Positions 45,954-56,041 of a stretch of DNA of 64,000 nt are shown one piece after another (positions within the stretch are counted from its first letter, which is position 1; every line of letters begins with the position of its first letter). The notes under the pieces were generated by a model. It worked only from the letters and a program-made list of their open reading frames with translations, was not told the origin of the DNA and did not search any database. A program made the translations under genes and the position numbers. Location: contig CAIQBW010000008.1 of NCBI GenBank assembly GCA_903870165.1, forward strand, positions 30,068-94,067, given 5' to 3'. Source of the stretch: an uncultured Methylophilaceae bacterium. Its GTDB lineage: Bacteria; Pseudomonadota; Gammaproteobacteria; Burkholderiales; Methylophilaceae.

Positions 45954-48071
45954 TCAGTTCTCTGCTAGATCCCAAGGTTTTTCAACATAAGGTAAGCTGT
46001 TTAGTGAAAAGTCGGCGTGTTCATAGCTCAGATTGATATTATAAAATGGGTCATTACGCATTAGATGACCCCATTTTTTTCGCATATATTTAACTTCTTT
46101 GTATGCACGCCATTTTTTTCCAAGAGAAGTATCTTTACCGCGTGTCATTGATTCATGATGATAAAGCTCTGCGTGGGGCGTCCAAACTACTTTATATCCT
46201 GCTTCTCTTACCCTCAAGCAGTAGTCGACATCATTAAAAGCGACCTTTAATCGTTTTTCATTAAAACCACCAATGTCTTGATAGATGTTTCTCCATGTAA
46301 CTAGGCAGGCTCCAGTTACCGCAGATAGCTCTTGGGCCACAATTGCACGATTACAATAGCCTGGATCATCCTTGGCGATTAGGCTATGTAAATGATTTGC
46401 ACAGCCGCCAGGCCCAACTGTGTCCCCACCATGTTGGATAAGATTGTTAGGGAATAGTAATTTAGCACCAACTACACCAACTTTATCTTGAACGAGATGA
46501 CTAACCATTTCATTAAGCCAATCGTTGGTTATTATTTCGGTATCGTTATTAAGCAAACATAAAATGTCACCATTAGAATATTTTGTGGCCATGTTATTCA
46601 TCTTTGAGAAATTAAATGCACCCTGAAATTTTATTATTTTAATATTGGATAATTTGGATAATTCCTTGAAGTATTTAATTACTTCTGGATCCTTGCTTTC
46701 ATGATCAATAATCAGTAGCTCGTAATTCCGATAGCTTGTATTTTTTAAAATACTTGAAATACATTGTTTTATGAAATGAAAAGCATCTTTGGTCGCAATG
46801 ATGATGCTCACCAAAGGTTGGGGGCAAGAAACTTCGTATTTAATTCTGAGGCAATTCTTATTAATTAGCTTAATATCCCCCGCAATTTTATTTCTTGATA
46901 GATGAGACATTACTGATTTTACACGCCAACTTAACTCTTGTTCAGTTTGAACACTTTCTAATTTATTATTAATTCGATAAAAAAGTACTGAGGATAGATG
47001 ATGAACGAGCTTGGATTGATTTTGATTAACATCAATTGCCCTAAGTAAAAGATCAAAAGCGCCATGCTTGAGGCATTCAGATGTCAGGCCTCCTGTATTA
47101 TCAAAGAGCCGCCCATTTATTATTAATGCGTTTCCAATAAAATTAGTTGATCTTAAATGCTCAATTGAAAAGTCGGGCTTGAATCTGGGTGATTCAAAAG
47201 TTAAATTGTCTAATTGTGCCGCATCATCTGCATAAATCACACCGCACTTCTTGGTCTTGTTTATCTCTCTAGTAAGATTGAAAAGTGAGTGAGGTGGCAA
47301 AGTCTCTCCTGGCTTAATGATCATTAACCACTGATTACTATTAATTCGCTCATTAAATTCTTTTAACCAAAGATCTTGTGCGTTTTTTGCAATTGCAATA
47401 GATTCATTTCCAATTTTTTTAATGAGCAATTCTAGCTTTGATAGATTCTTTTTGGAAGAGTTATGACTTAATAGGATGCATGTGAAGTTTTTATACAGCT
47501 GTTCGTTTAATGAGTTTAGTGTCTTTAAAAGACTCTGATTATCTTCGTTGTTTTCACTTATTAGGATATAAAATTGAGGTGTTAATTCGAACTTTTCGAT
47601 TTGAATTTGTATATTAGATTTATCATTTACGTAGCTTTGATGATTAAACGCTAACCATTCACTTTCAGACAATTTCCATCTCAGTTTGCTTGAACTCTTA
47701 TACGCCTCTGAAATATTTAAAAGGCTTTGCCAGGCTGATAACCCAATTAGATTGCGCTGCTTTTTAGATAGACTCTTGTAGGTATTAAAAACTCTGTAAG
47801 CCATCCTCCAGCTTTTTTCAAATTGATTGATTGATTTGATATTTACATGCACTGGTATTAATGACTCAGGATCATTGTAGAGTAGTTCATTAATTAAATT
47901 GGGTAATGACACAACCTCATGCACTAGCCCGAAGGATGTTATCGGAACATGTAATTTATATCCATCTATCTTGTCCTCATAAAGCATTAAAGATCTAGAT
48001 GGAAAATGGCGTACAACTCTAATAGAAATTAGAGCCCATTTGAAGCCTTGCTTTGAGACGGAGGTGGTCAA
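45954..48071 (-). CDS. Large family 2 glycosyltransferase, two GT-A-like parts
   Basis: A 705-residue protein starting at TTG 48071 (no ATG nearby; next Met is residue 29). The C-terminal part (about 420-690) is a clear GT2 domain: VSIIIATKDAFHFIKQC, CLLNNDTEII (DxD), GAKLLFPNNLIQHGG, TGACLVTWRN and FNEKRLKVAFNDVDYCLRVREAGY. The stretch before it (about 165-400) is a divergent GT2-like copy (FYILISENNEDNQSLLKTLN, GVIYADDAAQLD). It may be a two-site enzyme or carry one inactive module. Divergent from the 1014-residue gene. Confidence 0.85.
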   Translation of the reverse strand: MTTSVSKQGFKWALISIRVVRHFPSRSLMLYEDKIDGYKLHVPITSFGLVHEVVSLPNLINELLYNDPESLIPVHVNIKSINQFEKSWRMAYRVFNTYKSLSKKQRNLIGLSAWQSLLNISEAYKSSSKLRWKLSESEWLAFNHQSYVNDKSNIQIQIEKFELTPQFYILISENNEDNQSLLKTLNSLNEQLYKNFTCILLSHNSSKKNLSKLELLIKKIGNESIAIAKNAQDLWLKEFNERINSNQWLMIIKPGETLPPHSLFNLTREINKTKKCGVIYADDAAQLDNLTFESPRFKPDFSIEHLRSTNFIGNALIINGRLFDNTGGLTSECLKHGAFDLLLRAIDVNQNQSKLVHHLSSVLFYRINNKLESVQTEQELSWRVKSVMSHLSRNKIAGDIKLINKNCLRIKYEVSCPQPLVSIIIATKDAFHFIKQCISSILKNTSYRNYELLIIDHESKDPEVIKYFKELSKLSNIKIIKFQGAFNFSKMNNMATKYSNGDILCLLNNDTEIITNDWLNEMVSHLVQDKVGVVGAKLLFPNNLIQHGGDTVGPGGCANHLHSLIAKDDPGYCNRAIVAQELSAVTGACLVTWRNIYQDIGGFNEKRLKVAFNDVDYCLRVREAGYKVVWTPHAELYHHESMTRGKDTSLGKKWRAYKEVKYMRKKWGHLMRNDPFYNINLSYEHADFSLNSLPYVEKPWDLAEN

Positions 48072-48175
48072 TTTGATATTGAATTTTTATGTTAATATAA
48101 GTGAAATCCTTAATATTATTATTCCATAGTTTACCTATTCGGCCTATAAACCTTCTGCGTAATTAATTTAATTAT

Positions 48176-51100
48176 ATGATTCTTAAAAATTTATTTGGCA
48201 TTAAAAATAATCGATTGAAGGTTGCAATCGATGCAGTATCGCAAGGCGTTGTGATAGGTTGGGTTTCTGGTGCTGATGAGTATCCTATAAAGCTTCGAAT
48301 ATTAATAGATGATATTTTCATTGGGGTTGTTGAAACATCTGTTATGAGAAAAGATTTATTAGAGCCTTTAAAGTGTGGATTTTTCTTTGATTTTTCTCGA
48401 CATATCAAAAAAATAGCTTCCAATAAGCTGGAGATATTTGATGAGGCGACTGGTAAGAAATTAACCAACGCACCTATTTTGCTAGAAAAAAAATCAGGAT
48501 GGGGGTGCGTTGACAGTTTTAATGGTAATCAAATTAAAGGTTGGGCCGTTACTCCAGAGTTGACTCAGAAAGATATTCAAGTAGAACTTCTGGTTGATGG
48601 AGTATTTGCTTCATTAGCTCATGTAAATGAGCCTAGAAATGATCTAGTGTTTATTGGGCTTCCAAAATCGGAAGTAGGTTTTTCCTTATATATTCCTTCG
48701 AAATGGTTTGATGGAAAGAAGCATAAGGCATCAGTTAGGATTAAAGCCTCTTCAAATCTTTTAAGATCCGGTCATTTTGATTTCGAAATCGAAATAAAAG
48801 GTGCTGTTGATCAGTGTTCTTATAAAAAGATAAGTGGTTGGATCCTGAATGCTAGAAACCATACTCATCAAATTTCCTTTGATATAAAGGTGAATGGGAG
48901 GGTAATTAAAACTGGGCTGAAGCCGTCTTTATTAAGACATGATGTTGGTGATTCTGTTTTAGGAATAAAGAGTCTTAATGAGCCTGTAGGTTTTGATGTA
49001 AATTTAGATGATGTCGAATTCAATAAAGAGATTGATGTAATTGAAATTTGCTCACCAGATGGCAGTAACATTTTAAGTCAAAAATATTATTTACTAAGTC
49101 GTTATAAAATGATGAAGGAGTTTGATGAGTTACAGAAAGATCTTTTTCCTAAAAAGATCAACTCTTCAAAGCTGAGTTCGAAGTATATGTTTCAGCACCT
49201 TTTTACGAAACAACTCATTCCGAATTTTGAAACTCATATTCGTCAAACTTTACGATCATCAAATATGCATGATCCTATTCTTATTAAAATTGACTCATAT
49301 GAAGATATTACTAAAAAATACGTTGATGTGATTGTTCCAGTATACAAAGGATATAAAGAAACATTGGACTGTATTTTTAGTGTTCTGGCGTCAGGGAATA
49401 CTGAAATATTAAACTTAGTCGTTATTAATGATGCTAGCCCTGATACAAGATTAAGTCACAGCTTACGCAGGCTATCTGATGAAAAGAATTTTACTTTAAT
49501 AGAAAATGATACAAACCTAGGTTTTGTTGCTACTGTAAATAAAGGGATGAAACTTCATTCTGACCGCGATATTGTTTTACTTAATTCAGACACGCTTGTT
49601 CCGCATGGTTGGCTAGGTACTCTGCAACATTCTGCATATTCTTCTTCAAATATTGCTTCCGTTACTCCGCTTTCTAATAAAGCCACAATTTTTAGTCTAC
49701 CTAGAACAAATTTTGATAATGATATGCCCTTAGGCATGACTGTTGATGAAGTTAATAATATTTGCGCAAGTTCTAATACTGGGGTGTTAGTTGATGTGCC
49801 AACCGGCATGGGTTTCTGCATGTATATCCGCAGGGATGCCCTATCTGAAGTGGGTTATTTTGACGAAGCTAAATGGGGTAGTGGGTACGGTGAAGAAAAT
49901 GATTTTAGTATTAAATCGTCAAATTTAGGTTGGCGAAATATTGCTGCTTGTGACGTATTTGTTCAGCATCATGGCAGCGTATCCTTTGGAATTAATAAAA
50001 CGGCGCTTATTGAAGGAAACTATAATAAACTTTTAAAAATGTATCCAGAATACCAGTTTAAAGTAAAAGAGTTTCTTGAATTTGACCCTTTAGCAAGTGC
50101 CCGAGGTCGTGTTAATGTTGAGTTTTTTAAGAGGCTTGCATCTCAGTATATTCTTTTTGTATCACACTCCTGGGGCGGCGGCACTGAAAAGGCAATTCAA
50201 GATTTATGTAACGAATATCTGAAAGAGAACAAAGTTGTTTTGGTTCTTCGGGCCTTAGAGAACAAAATGATTCTTTCAATATGCTCTAAAGGATATAACA
50301 AAGATATTCTGAGCGAATATCCATTGGGAGACTACCTGATACTCGCAGATCATCTCAAGCATTTAAATATATCCTATGTCCATTTTCATCACACCATAGG
50401 TTTTAATAAGGAAATCTGGAAACTACCTGAACTGCTTGGCGTGCCATATGATGTCCTTTTGCATGATTTTTTTACGGTTTGTCCACAAATTAACTTGATT
50501 GACAATACGGGTACTTATTGCGACCAACCTTCGATTGAAGTTTGTGAGAAATGCGTTCATAAAAAATCACCTCAGCTACCTGCCAAGAACTTGCTGAAGG
50601 AGTTGGGGGGGACAGTTGAGGCCTGGAGAAGCTTTCATCAAAGAGTTTTAGTCTCAGCCCGAAATGTCACGGTGCCTAGTCAAAATACTTATGAACACTT
50701 GAGACAATACTCGCTTCATAAAAACATACAAATTGTTCCACATTCGGAAGATAGGTACACATTTGCCCAACGACCATGGGATGGTAAGAAACCCTATAAG
50801 GTAGCCGTGATCGGAGCAATAGGTGAGCATAAAGGATCTAAACTGTTGTTAGAGTGTGCAGAGTATGCAATAAATAAATCTCTTCCAATAGAATTTGTTG
50901 TGGTTGGCTATACCAATAATGACAGTGCATTTGAAGGTTTAGAAAACGTTCACATTACCGGTGCTTATACCGACGATACATTTGAAAGAATTGTAACTGC
51001 TACAGGTTGTTGTGCCTCGCTTTTTTTGAGTGTGTGGCCGGAAACATACTCTTATACTTTATCGGAAGCTTTGCGTTCAGGGCTTTACCCTATTGTTATG

Positions 51101-51220
51101 GATATAGGTGCTCCGGCTGAGCGTTTAAGGGAGTCTGGTATAGGAGCTGTAATACCTTTTGATAACAATCCAAGAAACATTATGAGTAATGTTCTAAGTG
51201 TTTTAGAAAATATAAAGTAG
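48176..51220 (+). CDS. Large multidomain glycosyltransferase: three beta-sandwich repeats, GT2, GT4
   Basis: A 1014-residue protein. About residues 15-330 hold three copies of a beta-rich unit with a G-W and a later R-x-D-[LV] signature (VVIGWVSG...RKDLLEP; IKGWAVTP...RNDLVFIG; ISGWILNA...RHDVGDS). Residues about 385-620 are GT2 (VDVIVPVYKGYKETLDC, LVVINDASPD, VLLNSDTLVPHGW). Residues about 660-1010 are GT-B-like (FVSHSWGGGTEKAI, VAVIGAIGEHKGSKLL, FLSVWPETYSYTLSEALRSG). Such fusions occur in O-antigen and capsule loci. Confidence 0.88.
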   Translation: MILKNLFGIKNNRLKVAIDAVSQGVVIGWVSGADEYPIKLRILIDDIFIGVVETSVMRKDLLEPLKCGFFFDFSRHIKKIASNKLEIFDEATGKKLTNAPILLEKKSGWGCVDSFNGNQIKGWAVTPELTQKDIQVELLVDGVFASLAHVNEPRNDLVFIGLPKSEVGFSLYIPSKWFDGKKHKASVRIKASSNLLRSGHFDFEIEIKGAVDQCSYKKISGWILNARNHTHQISFDIKVNGRVIKTGLKPSLLRHDVGDSVLGIKSLNEPVGFDVNLDDVEFNKEIDVIEICSPDGSNILSQKYYLLSRYKMMKEFDELQKDLFPKKINSSKLSSKYMFQHLFTKQLIPNFETHIRQTLRSSNMHDPILIKIDSYEDITKKYVDVIVPVYKGYKETLDCIFSVLASGNTEILNLVVINDASPDTRLSHSLRRLSDEKNFTLIENDTNLGFVATVNKGMKLHSDRDIVLLNSDTLVPHGWLGTLQHSAYSSSNIASVTPLSNKATIFSLPRTNFDNDMPLGMTVDEVNNICASSNTGVLVDVPTGMGFCMYIRRDALSEVGYFDEAKWGSGYGEENDFSIKSSNLGWRNIAACDVFVQHHGSVSFGINKTALIEGNYNKLLKMYPEYQFKVKEFLEFDPLASARGRVNVEFFKRLASQYILFVSHSWGGGTEKAIQDLCNEYLKENKVVLVLRALENKMILSICSKGYNKDILSEYPLGDYLILADHLKHLNISYVHFHHTIGFNKEIWKLPELLGVPYDVLLHDFFTVCPQINLIDNTGTYCDQPSIEVCEKCVHKKSPQLPAKNLLKELGGTVEAWRSFHQRVLVSARNVTVPSQNTYEHLRQYSLHKNIQIVPHSEDRYTFAQRPWDGKKPYKVAVIGAIGEHKGSKLLLECAEYAINKSLPIEFVVVGYTNNDSAFEGLENVHITGAYTDDTFERIVTATGCCASLFLSVWPETYSYTLSEALRSGLYPIVMDIGAPAERLRESGIGAVIPFDNNPRNIMSNVLSVLENIK

Positions 51221-51230
51221 ATATTGACTA

Positions 51231-51965
51231 ATGATGATATTACTCACAAAAGATATTATAGATTCATTGGCGGAAAGAAATGTCACTACTTTATTAAAGC
51301 CAGGCGCGGTTCTGCCAAAGAACTCAATTTTTGAGCCACCTTGCAGTCTAAAGTGGATGAACGTTCAACATAGCTTAGAGTTGGGGGCATTTTCATATGC
51401 TGTCAGTGGATTCTATTTCGCTTGTCGTATAGGTCGTTATTGTTCTTTTGGAGAACAAGTTCAAATAGGCCGCCACCCTCATCCAATGAGTTGGATAAGT
51501 ACCTCCCCCTTTTTTTATTTACCATATAAAAATGTTTTGGACCAACGCCCCCCTGAAGGCATAAAGTTTAAATCTAAGCCATTTTTAAATTCTTCGCCAC
51601 CTGTCACCTTGAAAGTTACCACAATCGGTAATGATGTATGGATTGGTCATGGTGCATTTATTTTACCAGGAATAAATATTGGTGATGGCGCTGTGATTGC
51701 TGCGAAGTCAGTAGTTACTAAAGATGTTCCGCCTTATGCCGTGATGGCTGGATCTCCAGCAAGAATAGTTAGATTTCGTTTCCCAGAAAATCAAATTAGA
51801 GAGCTTTTGGAGTTGAAATGGTGGGAATTTGCACCGTGGCAGCTAGAAGGGTCTCGTGTTGACGACATTCCTGCTTTTATCCAATTTTTATCTAATTTGA
51901 GGCAATCTGGAGAAGTTGAGTATTTGCCTGAAAGAATCAATTTGTCTGAAATTGACAAAATTTAA
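51231..51965 (+). CDS. Hexapeptide-repeat acyltransferase (CatB/XAT type)
   Basis: A 244-residue left-handed beta-helix acyltransferase. Hexapeptide-like turns appear in [21 protein letters not shown], and [48 protein letters not shown] segments carry the acetyl-CoA pocket, closing with [11 protein letters not shown]. It lies 10 nt after the 1014-residue glycosyltransferase, so it probably O-acetylates the capsule or a precursor. ATG at 51231 and 51234 are both possible. Confidence 0.88.
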   Translation: MMILLTKDIIDSLAERNVTTLLKPGAVLPKNSIFEPPCSLKWMNVQHSLELGAFSYAVSGFYFACRIGRYCSFGEQVQIGRHPHPMSWISTSPFFYLPYKNVLDQRPPEGIKFKSKPFLNSSPPVTLKVTTIGNDVWIGHGAFILPGINIGDGAVIAAKSVVTKDVPPYAVMAGSPARIVRFRFPENQIRELLELKWWEFAPWQLEGSRVDDIPAFIQFLSNLRQSGEVEYLPERINLSEIDKI

Positions 51966-52251
51966 AGTTAATATTATTCAACCGGATATGTTGTGTATGT
52001 CGTTATAGTTTTTTTTAAATATAATCAAAGAATCACATAAAAATAAAGATTTGCGGGATAACTTAATTTTAAGTCCGTGCAGGTATTTTTGATTGTATTT
52101 AAAAGAGTTTATACTAAGGCTAGATGTTACTTCATCAATTAAATTGGAGAGATCTAAAACATTTAAGATGTTTGGTCCCAAAAAGTATGTTTCCTCAAAG
52201 CGGTAGGGTTACTTCACCACAAACTAAAATTGTCGAAAAAAGCCTTTTATA

Positions 52252-53049
52252 ATGCAAAATGAATCACCACCAATAAATGTTTTTTCAGGTGTTCATTCTG
52301 AAAAAATAAATACATATTTTCAGAATTTTTCTCGAGATCAATTTGATAAATTGATTTCTAATGAAACTAAAGACACAGTTTCTACAGAAATGTTTTTTAT
52401 TTGTTTTACAAATCGTTGTGGATCTAATTATCTGTCTCAAGCAATCTCTTCTGATGGAAGATTAACGCAACCTGGCGAAAACATTAATTTTAATACTGTA
52501 GTAAAAATTTCTAAGGACAGAGGGTTTAGTTCGTTTAGACAGTATTTTTTATGGCTTGTAAGTTCATTAAAAAGAGAAAGTAATTTTTTCGGATGTAAAG
52601 TCAGTCCAGATCAGTTATTTTTCTTATATAAACAAGGCTTGCTCCAGCTGTTTAAGCCTAAACCGAAATTTATTCATATGCAAAGAAAGGATGTTATAGC
52701 CCAAGCAGTATCTTTGTTTATAGCAAATAAAACAAAGAGATGGACTAGCATTCAGGACGGAGAAGACTTTGCAGTTGAATATAATCCATCAGAACTAATC
52801 TCGATTGTAAAGTCAATTCATTATCAAAATTCAATATTTGAATCACTTTTTGATTTGTTTGGTATTAATCCATTAGTGATTTCTTATGAGGATTTTATTA
52901 GAAATCCAAATGAAAGCATTCAACTAATAGGCGATTTTTTAAACATTAAAGATCTTAAATATGTAAGTGAAAATGTAACATACACAAAACAGTCAAATGA
53001 AAAGAATGATGAGCTTTGTTATAGACTTAGGCGTGAATTTAGCCTTTAG
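52252..53049 (+). CDS. Stf0-type sulfotransferase
   Basis: A 265-residue PAPS-dependent sulfotransferase of Stf0 type. The 5'-phosphosulfate-binding segment is CFTNRCGSNYLSQAI, followed by a P-G-E motif (QPGENINF). The 3'-phosphate-binding and helix region reads HMQRKDVIAQAVSLFIANKTKRW, a strong Stf0 signature, and VISYEDFIRNPNESI closes the fold. Founding members sulfate trehalose, so a sugar acceptor is plausible. It stands between AT-rich non-coding stretches on the plus strand. Confidence 0.88.
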   Translation: MQNESPPINVFSGVHSEKINTYFQNFSRDQFDKLISNETKDTVSTEMFFICFTNRCGSNYLSQAISSDGRLTQPGENINFNTVVKISKDRGFSSFRQYFLWLVSSLKRESNFFGCKVSPDQLFFLYKQGLLQLFKPKPKFIHMQRKDVIAQAVSLFIANKTKRWTSIQDGEDFAVEYNPSELISIVKSIHYQNSIFESLFDLFGINPLVISYEDFIRNPNESIQLIGDFLNIKDLKYVSENVTYTKQSNEKNDELCYRLRREFSL

Positions 53050-53144
53050 AGCTATGTCAAAATTAGCTCTTTTTATGTTTAACTCATAAAGCTTATATTT
53101 TTGATTATTAATTTAGCCAATTTGAAATAATTAGGATATTAAAT

Positions 53145-54134
53145 ATGAATCAATTTAATAAAAATATTTATGAGAAATTTAAAGTTAAAAGTGATGCTGT
53201 GGTTTGGCAGGGATTAGATTTACTTCAGGGTACTGACCTGAAGCAAAATGTTATAAGGTATGGTGCATTCTCACAAATGTTTCAAAAAAAATCTGGCTTG
53301 CCAATTGAATATCTTTTGCCAAGAGTTGAGATTCATTATAAGGATTCACTTCCTAAGTCTATGGAAAGTGCCGATTTTCGTTATCTTGATGATCCAGTTG
53401 AAGCTCTTAGGCTTTCCCAAATGCATTGAGGGTATTATTTTTATTTGGGTGGGGGGTTATCAACGGTTGATAACCCTCCCTTTGTGAGAGCTCGCAATAG
53501 AGCATCCTCAATCTTGCGTATGAATATGATTAATGACGTTGTAGAAAAAATTTCGGGTGACGACAAGCCCGGCCTAAACATTCTTGACTTCACATGCAAT
53601 TGGGGGGGGATGGCCGTTGATATGGCACTTCATGGATTTTCTAATGTGACTGCCTTTGACATAAAAAAAGAGAATGTCGAAAGAGCCAAGTCCCTTGCAA
53701 GTTACATGAAGGCAACTAATGCAGTATTTGAGGAACAAGATGTATACAGGCTTCCTGATCGTTACAGCAATGGATTTGATATTGTCTATAATTTGGGACT
53801 TTTATACCACGTAACTGATCCTTTTAGATTAGCTCAAATTACATATCAGTTGACACGTAAATTTGCCGTGTTTGATACTTTGGCTCATAAAGAGCCATTT
53901 TCTGGATACATTCAAGCTTATGTTTCGGACGATGCTATTAAGCGTCCAGGTATGGGTTCGCAGCAAATTGAACTTCATCCAACTTACCGCGGTTTAGTAG
54001 ATATTATTCATTTTGCAGGCTTTACAAAGTTGGTTGAGGTAGTTCCAATAATTGGTATTGGTGATAACTATCCTGAGCGTGAAAAAGATGCTTATTTTAA
54101 TGGCCTGAGGAGGACTATTATTGCTTTTATGTAA
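53145..54134 (+). pseudogene. SAM-dependent methyltransferase gene interrupted by one in-frame TGA
   Basis: Two coding pieces in the same frame (53145-53429 and from 53430 to 54134) are divided only by TGA at 53427-53429. The first piece ends RLSQMH; reading on gives GYYFYLGGGLSTVDNPPFVRARNRAS, and then a class I methyltransferase core: NILDFTCNWGGMAVDMA (SAM motif), VTAFDIKKENVERA, EEQDVYRLPD and GLLYHVTDPF. Total would be 329 residues. TGG (Trp) to TGA is the simplest explanation. It may be a recent nonsense mutation, an assembly error, or a recoded stop; a strong hairpin lies at 53451-53479. The downstream piece has only a TTG (53445) near its front. Confidence 0.8.
53451..53479 (+). other. 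Strong hairpin 21 nt downstream of the in-frame TGA
   Basis: A perfect 10-bp core (GGGTTATCAA pairing with TTGATAACCC, loop CGG) is extended by three more G-rich pairs to about 13 bp. No T-run follows and the sequence is in coding frame. Its apex is 35 nt after the TGA. Confidence 0.85.
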
Positions 54135-54251
54135 TAGCAAAGCTAGACTTAGGATCCATTCTCTTTCATCCAAACGTTTAGTCTGATGCTTATAACTTAG
54201 AAAAATGTAAATGTTTTTTAATTAGTTTTTGATCTTTATCTCACAGTGGAA

Positions 54252-54285
54252 CTAATCAAACGTATGAAATACGTTTGTAAATTAG
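54252..54285. terminator. Hairpin between the interrupted methyltransferase and GT61 genes
   Basis: AAACGTAT (54258-54265) and ATACGTTT (54269-54276) pair perfectly around GAA, with a further CTAAT/ATTAG outer match. The two genes converge here. T-runs are poor, so activity as a terminator is uncertain. Confidence 0.4.
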
Positions 54286-55382
54286 CTATTGAGTTCGAGA
54301 TCATACTTTTTCAGTTGGTAAATTAATCTATCACGGCTTCCTGGATTTTTAGATCTTGGAGCCTTAATCTCTTCGGTTACCCAGTCCGAGATATCTTTCT
54401 TAAGCACTTTCATATACGTTGCATAATTAAAGTGCTTATACAAGTTTATTCCATATTTTTTTAATTCTTCTAAGACTTTCTCATGGTCAATGATGCTAAT
54501 TCCAAATGCTAACGCAGGTAGTCCTGTAATCTTAGATGAAGATATTATTTCCTTTACGCTATCTATATAATTTAGTGAATTGACTCGATCAGGCAAGAAG
54601 TCTTCCAAACCTAGATTTGATTGGGGTCTTCGATTAATAACGATAACATTAGCTTTTATTCTACCAAGCAGTTGTAGGCCGTGAAGAGCTGATCCTTCAG
54701 AAAATATTAATGTTCCTGCTTTTAAATAATAACCAAGTTGTTGTTTTAAGGTAAGAGTTTCTGGATAAACTATTTTAATACCACTTAGCTTTAACAAATC
54801 TTCAATATAAGACTCACCAGCCATATGAGCATGCATCTTTGAGCGTGAAATGTATAAAATTTCCTCTGTATGTTTAATATTAGGGTAGTTTGTATTTGTT
54901 ATTATCTCCAAAGAATCTAAATATTGTTTGTTAGGCTTCAATAGTGGTTGCTCTTCTTGTGGAAAAACATACAACTCCTTATAAATAATAGGGGTGTTTA
55001 TAATTTTTACTCTCTGTACATTCACTCCATACCAATTTAAAACTCCAGCTATAGTTGGTGGTAATGACTGCTGGCCAGTGCGTAACCCAATTAAAATTGG
55101 CTCTTCGTCGGATTCTCTCAAAGTAGGAATGATTCTTCCAGAGAAGTCATAAATTTGGTGACCGAAATGTCTGCAAGCAGGACCTAGCCAGATAGATGCT
55201 CTATTTTCAGTCGTCTTTGGTAATTCATATGAGGGTTCTGTATCAAACGGGCAGCCCGCTCTGCAATGCCTTGCAGTTGTTTGACTCTGAAATTCAGGCC
55301 ATAATGGACCTCCAACATGAAAACTTTCTTTGTACTCTAAAAGATGTTTAAATGGCCCTACTATTATATTTTCAAATTTCAT
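54282..55382 (-). CDS. GT61 (DUF563) family glycosyltransferase
   Basis: A 366-residue protein. WLGPACRHFGHQIYDF near residue 66, EILYISRSKMHAHMAGE near residue 170, and IVYPETLTLKQQLGYYLKAGTLIFSEGSALHGLQLL are the conserved blocks of bacterial GT61 proteins (GHxxxD-like and a final GSALH segment). It is divergently arranged with the next methyltransferase, 42 nt apart. Acceptor and sugar are unknown. Confidence 0.82.
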   Translation of the reverse strand: MKFENIIVGPFKHLLEYKESFHVGGPLWPEFQSQTTARHCRAGCPFDTEPSYELPKTTENRASIWLGPACRHFGHQIYDFSGRIIPTLRESDEEPILIGLRTGQQSLPPTIAGVLNWYGVNVQRVKIINTPIIYKELYVFPQEEQPLLKPNKQYLDSLEIITNTNYPNIKHTEEILYISRSKMHAHMAGESYIEDLLKLSGIKIVYPETLTLKQQLGYYLKAGTLIFSEGSALHGLQLLGRIKANVIVINRRPQSNLGLEDFLPDRVNSLNYIDSVKEIISSSKITGLPALAFGISIIDHEKVLEELKKYGINLYKHFNYATYMKVLKKDISDWVTEEIKAPRSKNPGSRDRLIYQLKKYDLELNS

Positions 55383-55424
55383 TTGAATTTGGCTTTAATT
55401 AAATTTTCTATAGGAAAAGACCTA

Positions 55425-56024
55425 ATGCATCCTTCGGCTATGGCTAATGGCAAGATATTTTTTGATAACTATTCCCATATTTTTAGTTCGGAAGAGATTA
55501 CTACTGTTTTAGATATTGGATCTCAAGATATTAATGGTAGCTTAAAGGGAGTTTGTCCAGCCCACTTTAATTATATTGGAGTAGACTTCCAAGAGGGGAA
55601 TAATGTTGATGTTATTTTAGATGATCCTTACAAACTTCCTTTCGCTGACAACTCTGTGGATATAGTGCTTTCGAGTTCATGCTTTGAGCACTCTGCTATG
55701 TTTTGGCTTGTTTTTTTGGAAATTTTGCGTGTTTTGAAACCCAAAGGGCTTTTTTATTTAAATGCACCATCAAGAGGCAATGTACATAGATTCCCTGTTG
55801 ACTGCTGGCGTTTTTTTCCTGACGCAGGCTTGGCTCTTGGTGTTTGGGGTAAACGCAATAATTTTAACTGTGTGGTTTCTGAGTCCTATATTCAAAAGTT
55901 TGGATGGCAGGATTTTGTATGTGTTTTTTTAAAAGATGAAAAGTACATTGATAAATTGACAAAAAGAATTCTAGACTCAAAAACTGATGTGGAGAATGGT
56001 TATGTCTTTCGCCCAGGGGTCTAA
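55425..56024 (+). CDS. SAM-dependent methyltransferase
   Basis: Starts at ATG 55425 (MHPSAMANGK) with AGGA about 10 nt upstream; the open frame continues upstream but overlaps the GT61 gene. A 199-residue class I methyltransferase: VLDIGSQDINGS (SAM loop), YIGVDFQEGNNVDVI, LPFADNSVDIVLSSSCFEHSAMFW (acidic loop and motif IV) and EILRVLKPKGLFYLNAP. It probably methylates a sugar or other capsule building block. It converges with the kpsD-like gene. Confidence 0.85.
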   Translation: MHPSAMANGKIFFDNYSHIFSSEEITTVLDIGSQDINGSLKGVCPAHFNYIGVDFQEGNNVDVILDDPYKLPFADNSVDIVLSSSCFEHSAMFWLVFLEILRVLKPKGLFYLNAPSRGNVHRFPVDCWRFFPDAGLALGVWGKRNNFNCVVSESYIQKFGWQDFVCVFLKDEKYIDKLTKRILDSKTDVENGYVFRPGV

Positions 56025-56041
56025 AGATTGCTGCAATATAT

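Noticed and set aside
51978..52181. A 67-residue minus-strand frame in the 286-nt gap before the Stf0 gene
   Set aside because: The AT-rich composition makes such frames common; no ribosome binding site or motif. The gap otherwise shows only weak promoter-like boxes.
53427..53479. A bacterial selenocysteine insertion element as the settled explanation for the in-frame TGA
   Set aside because: The loop is CGG with no obvious bulged U, the apex is at the far limit, and methyltransferases are not typical selenoproteins. Kept only as a test in the findings.
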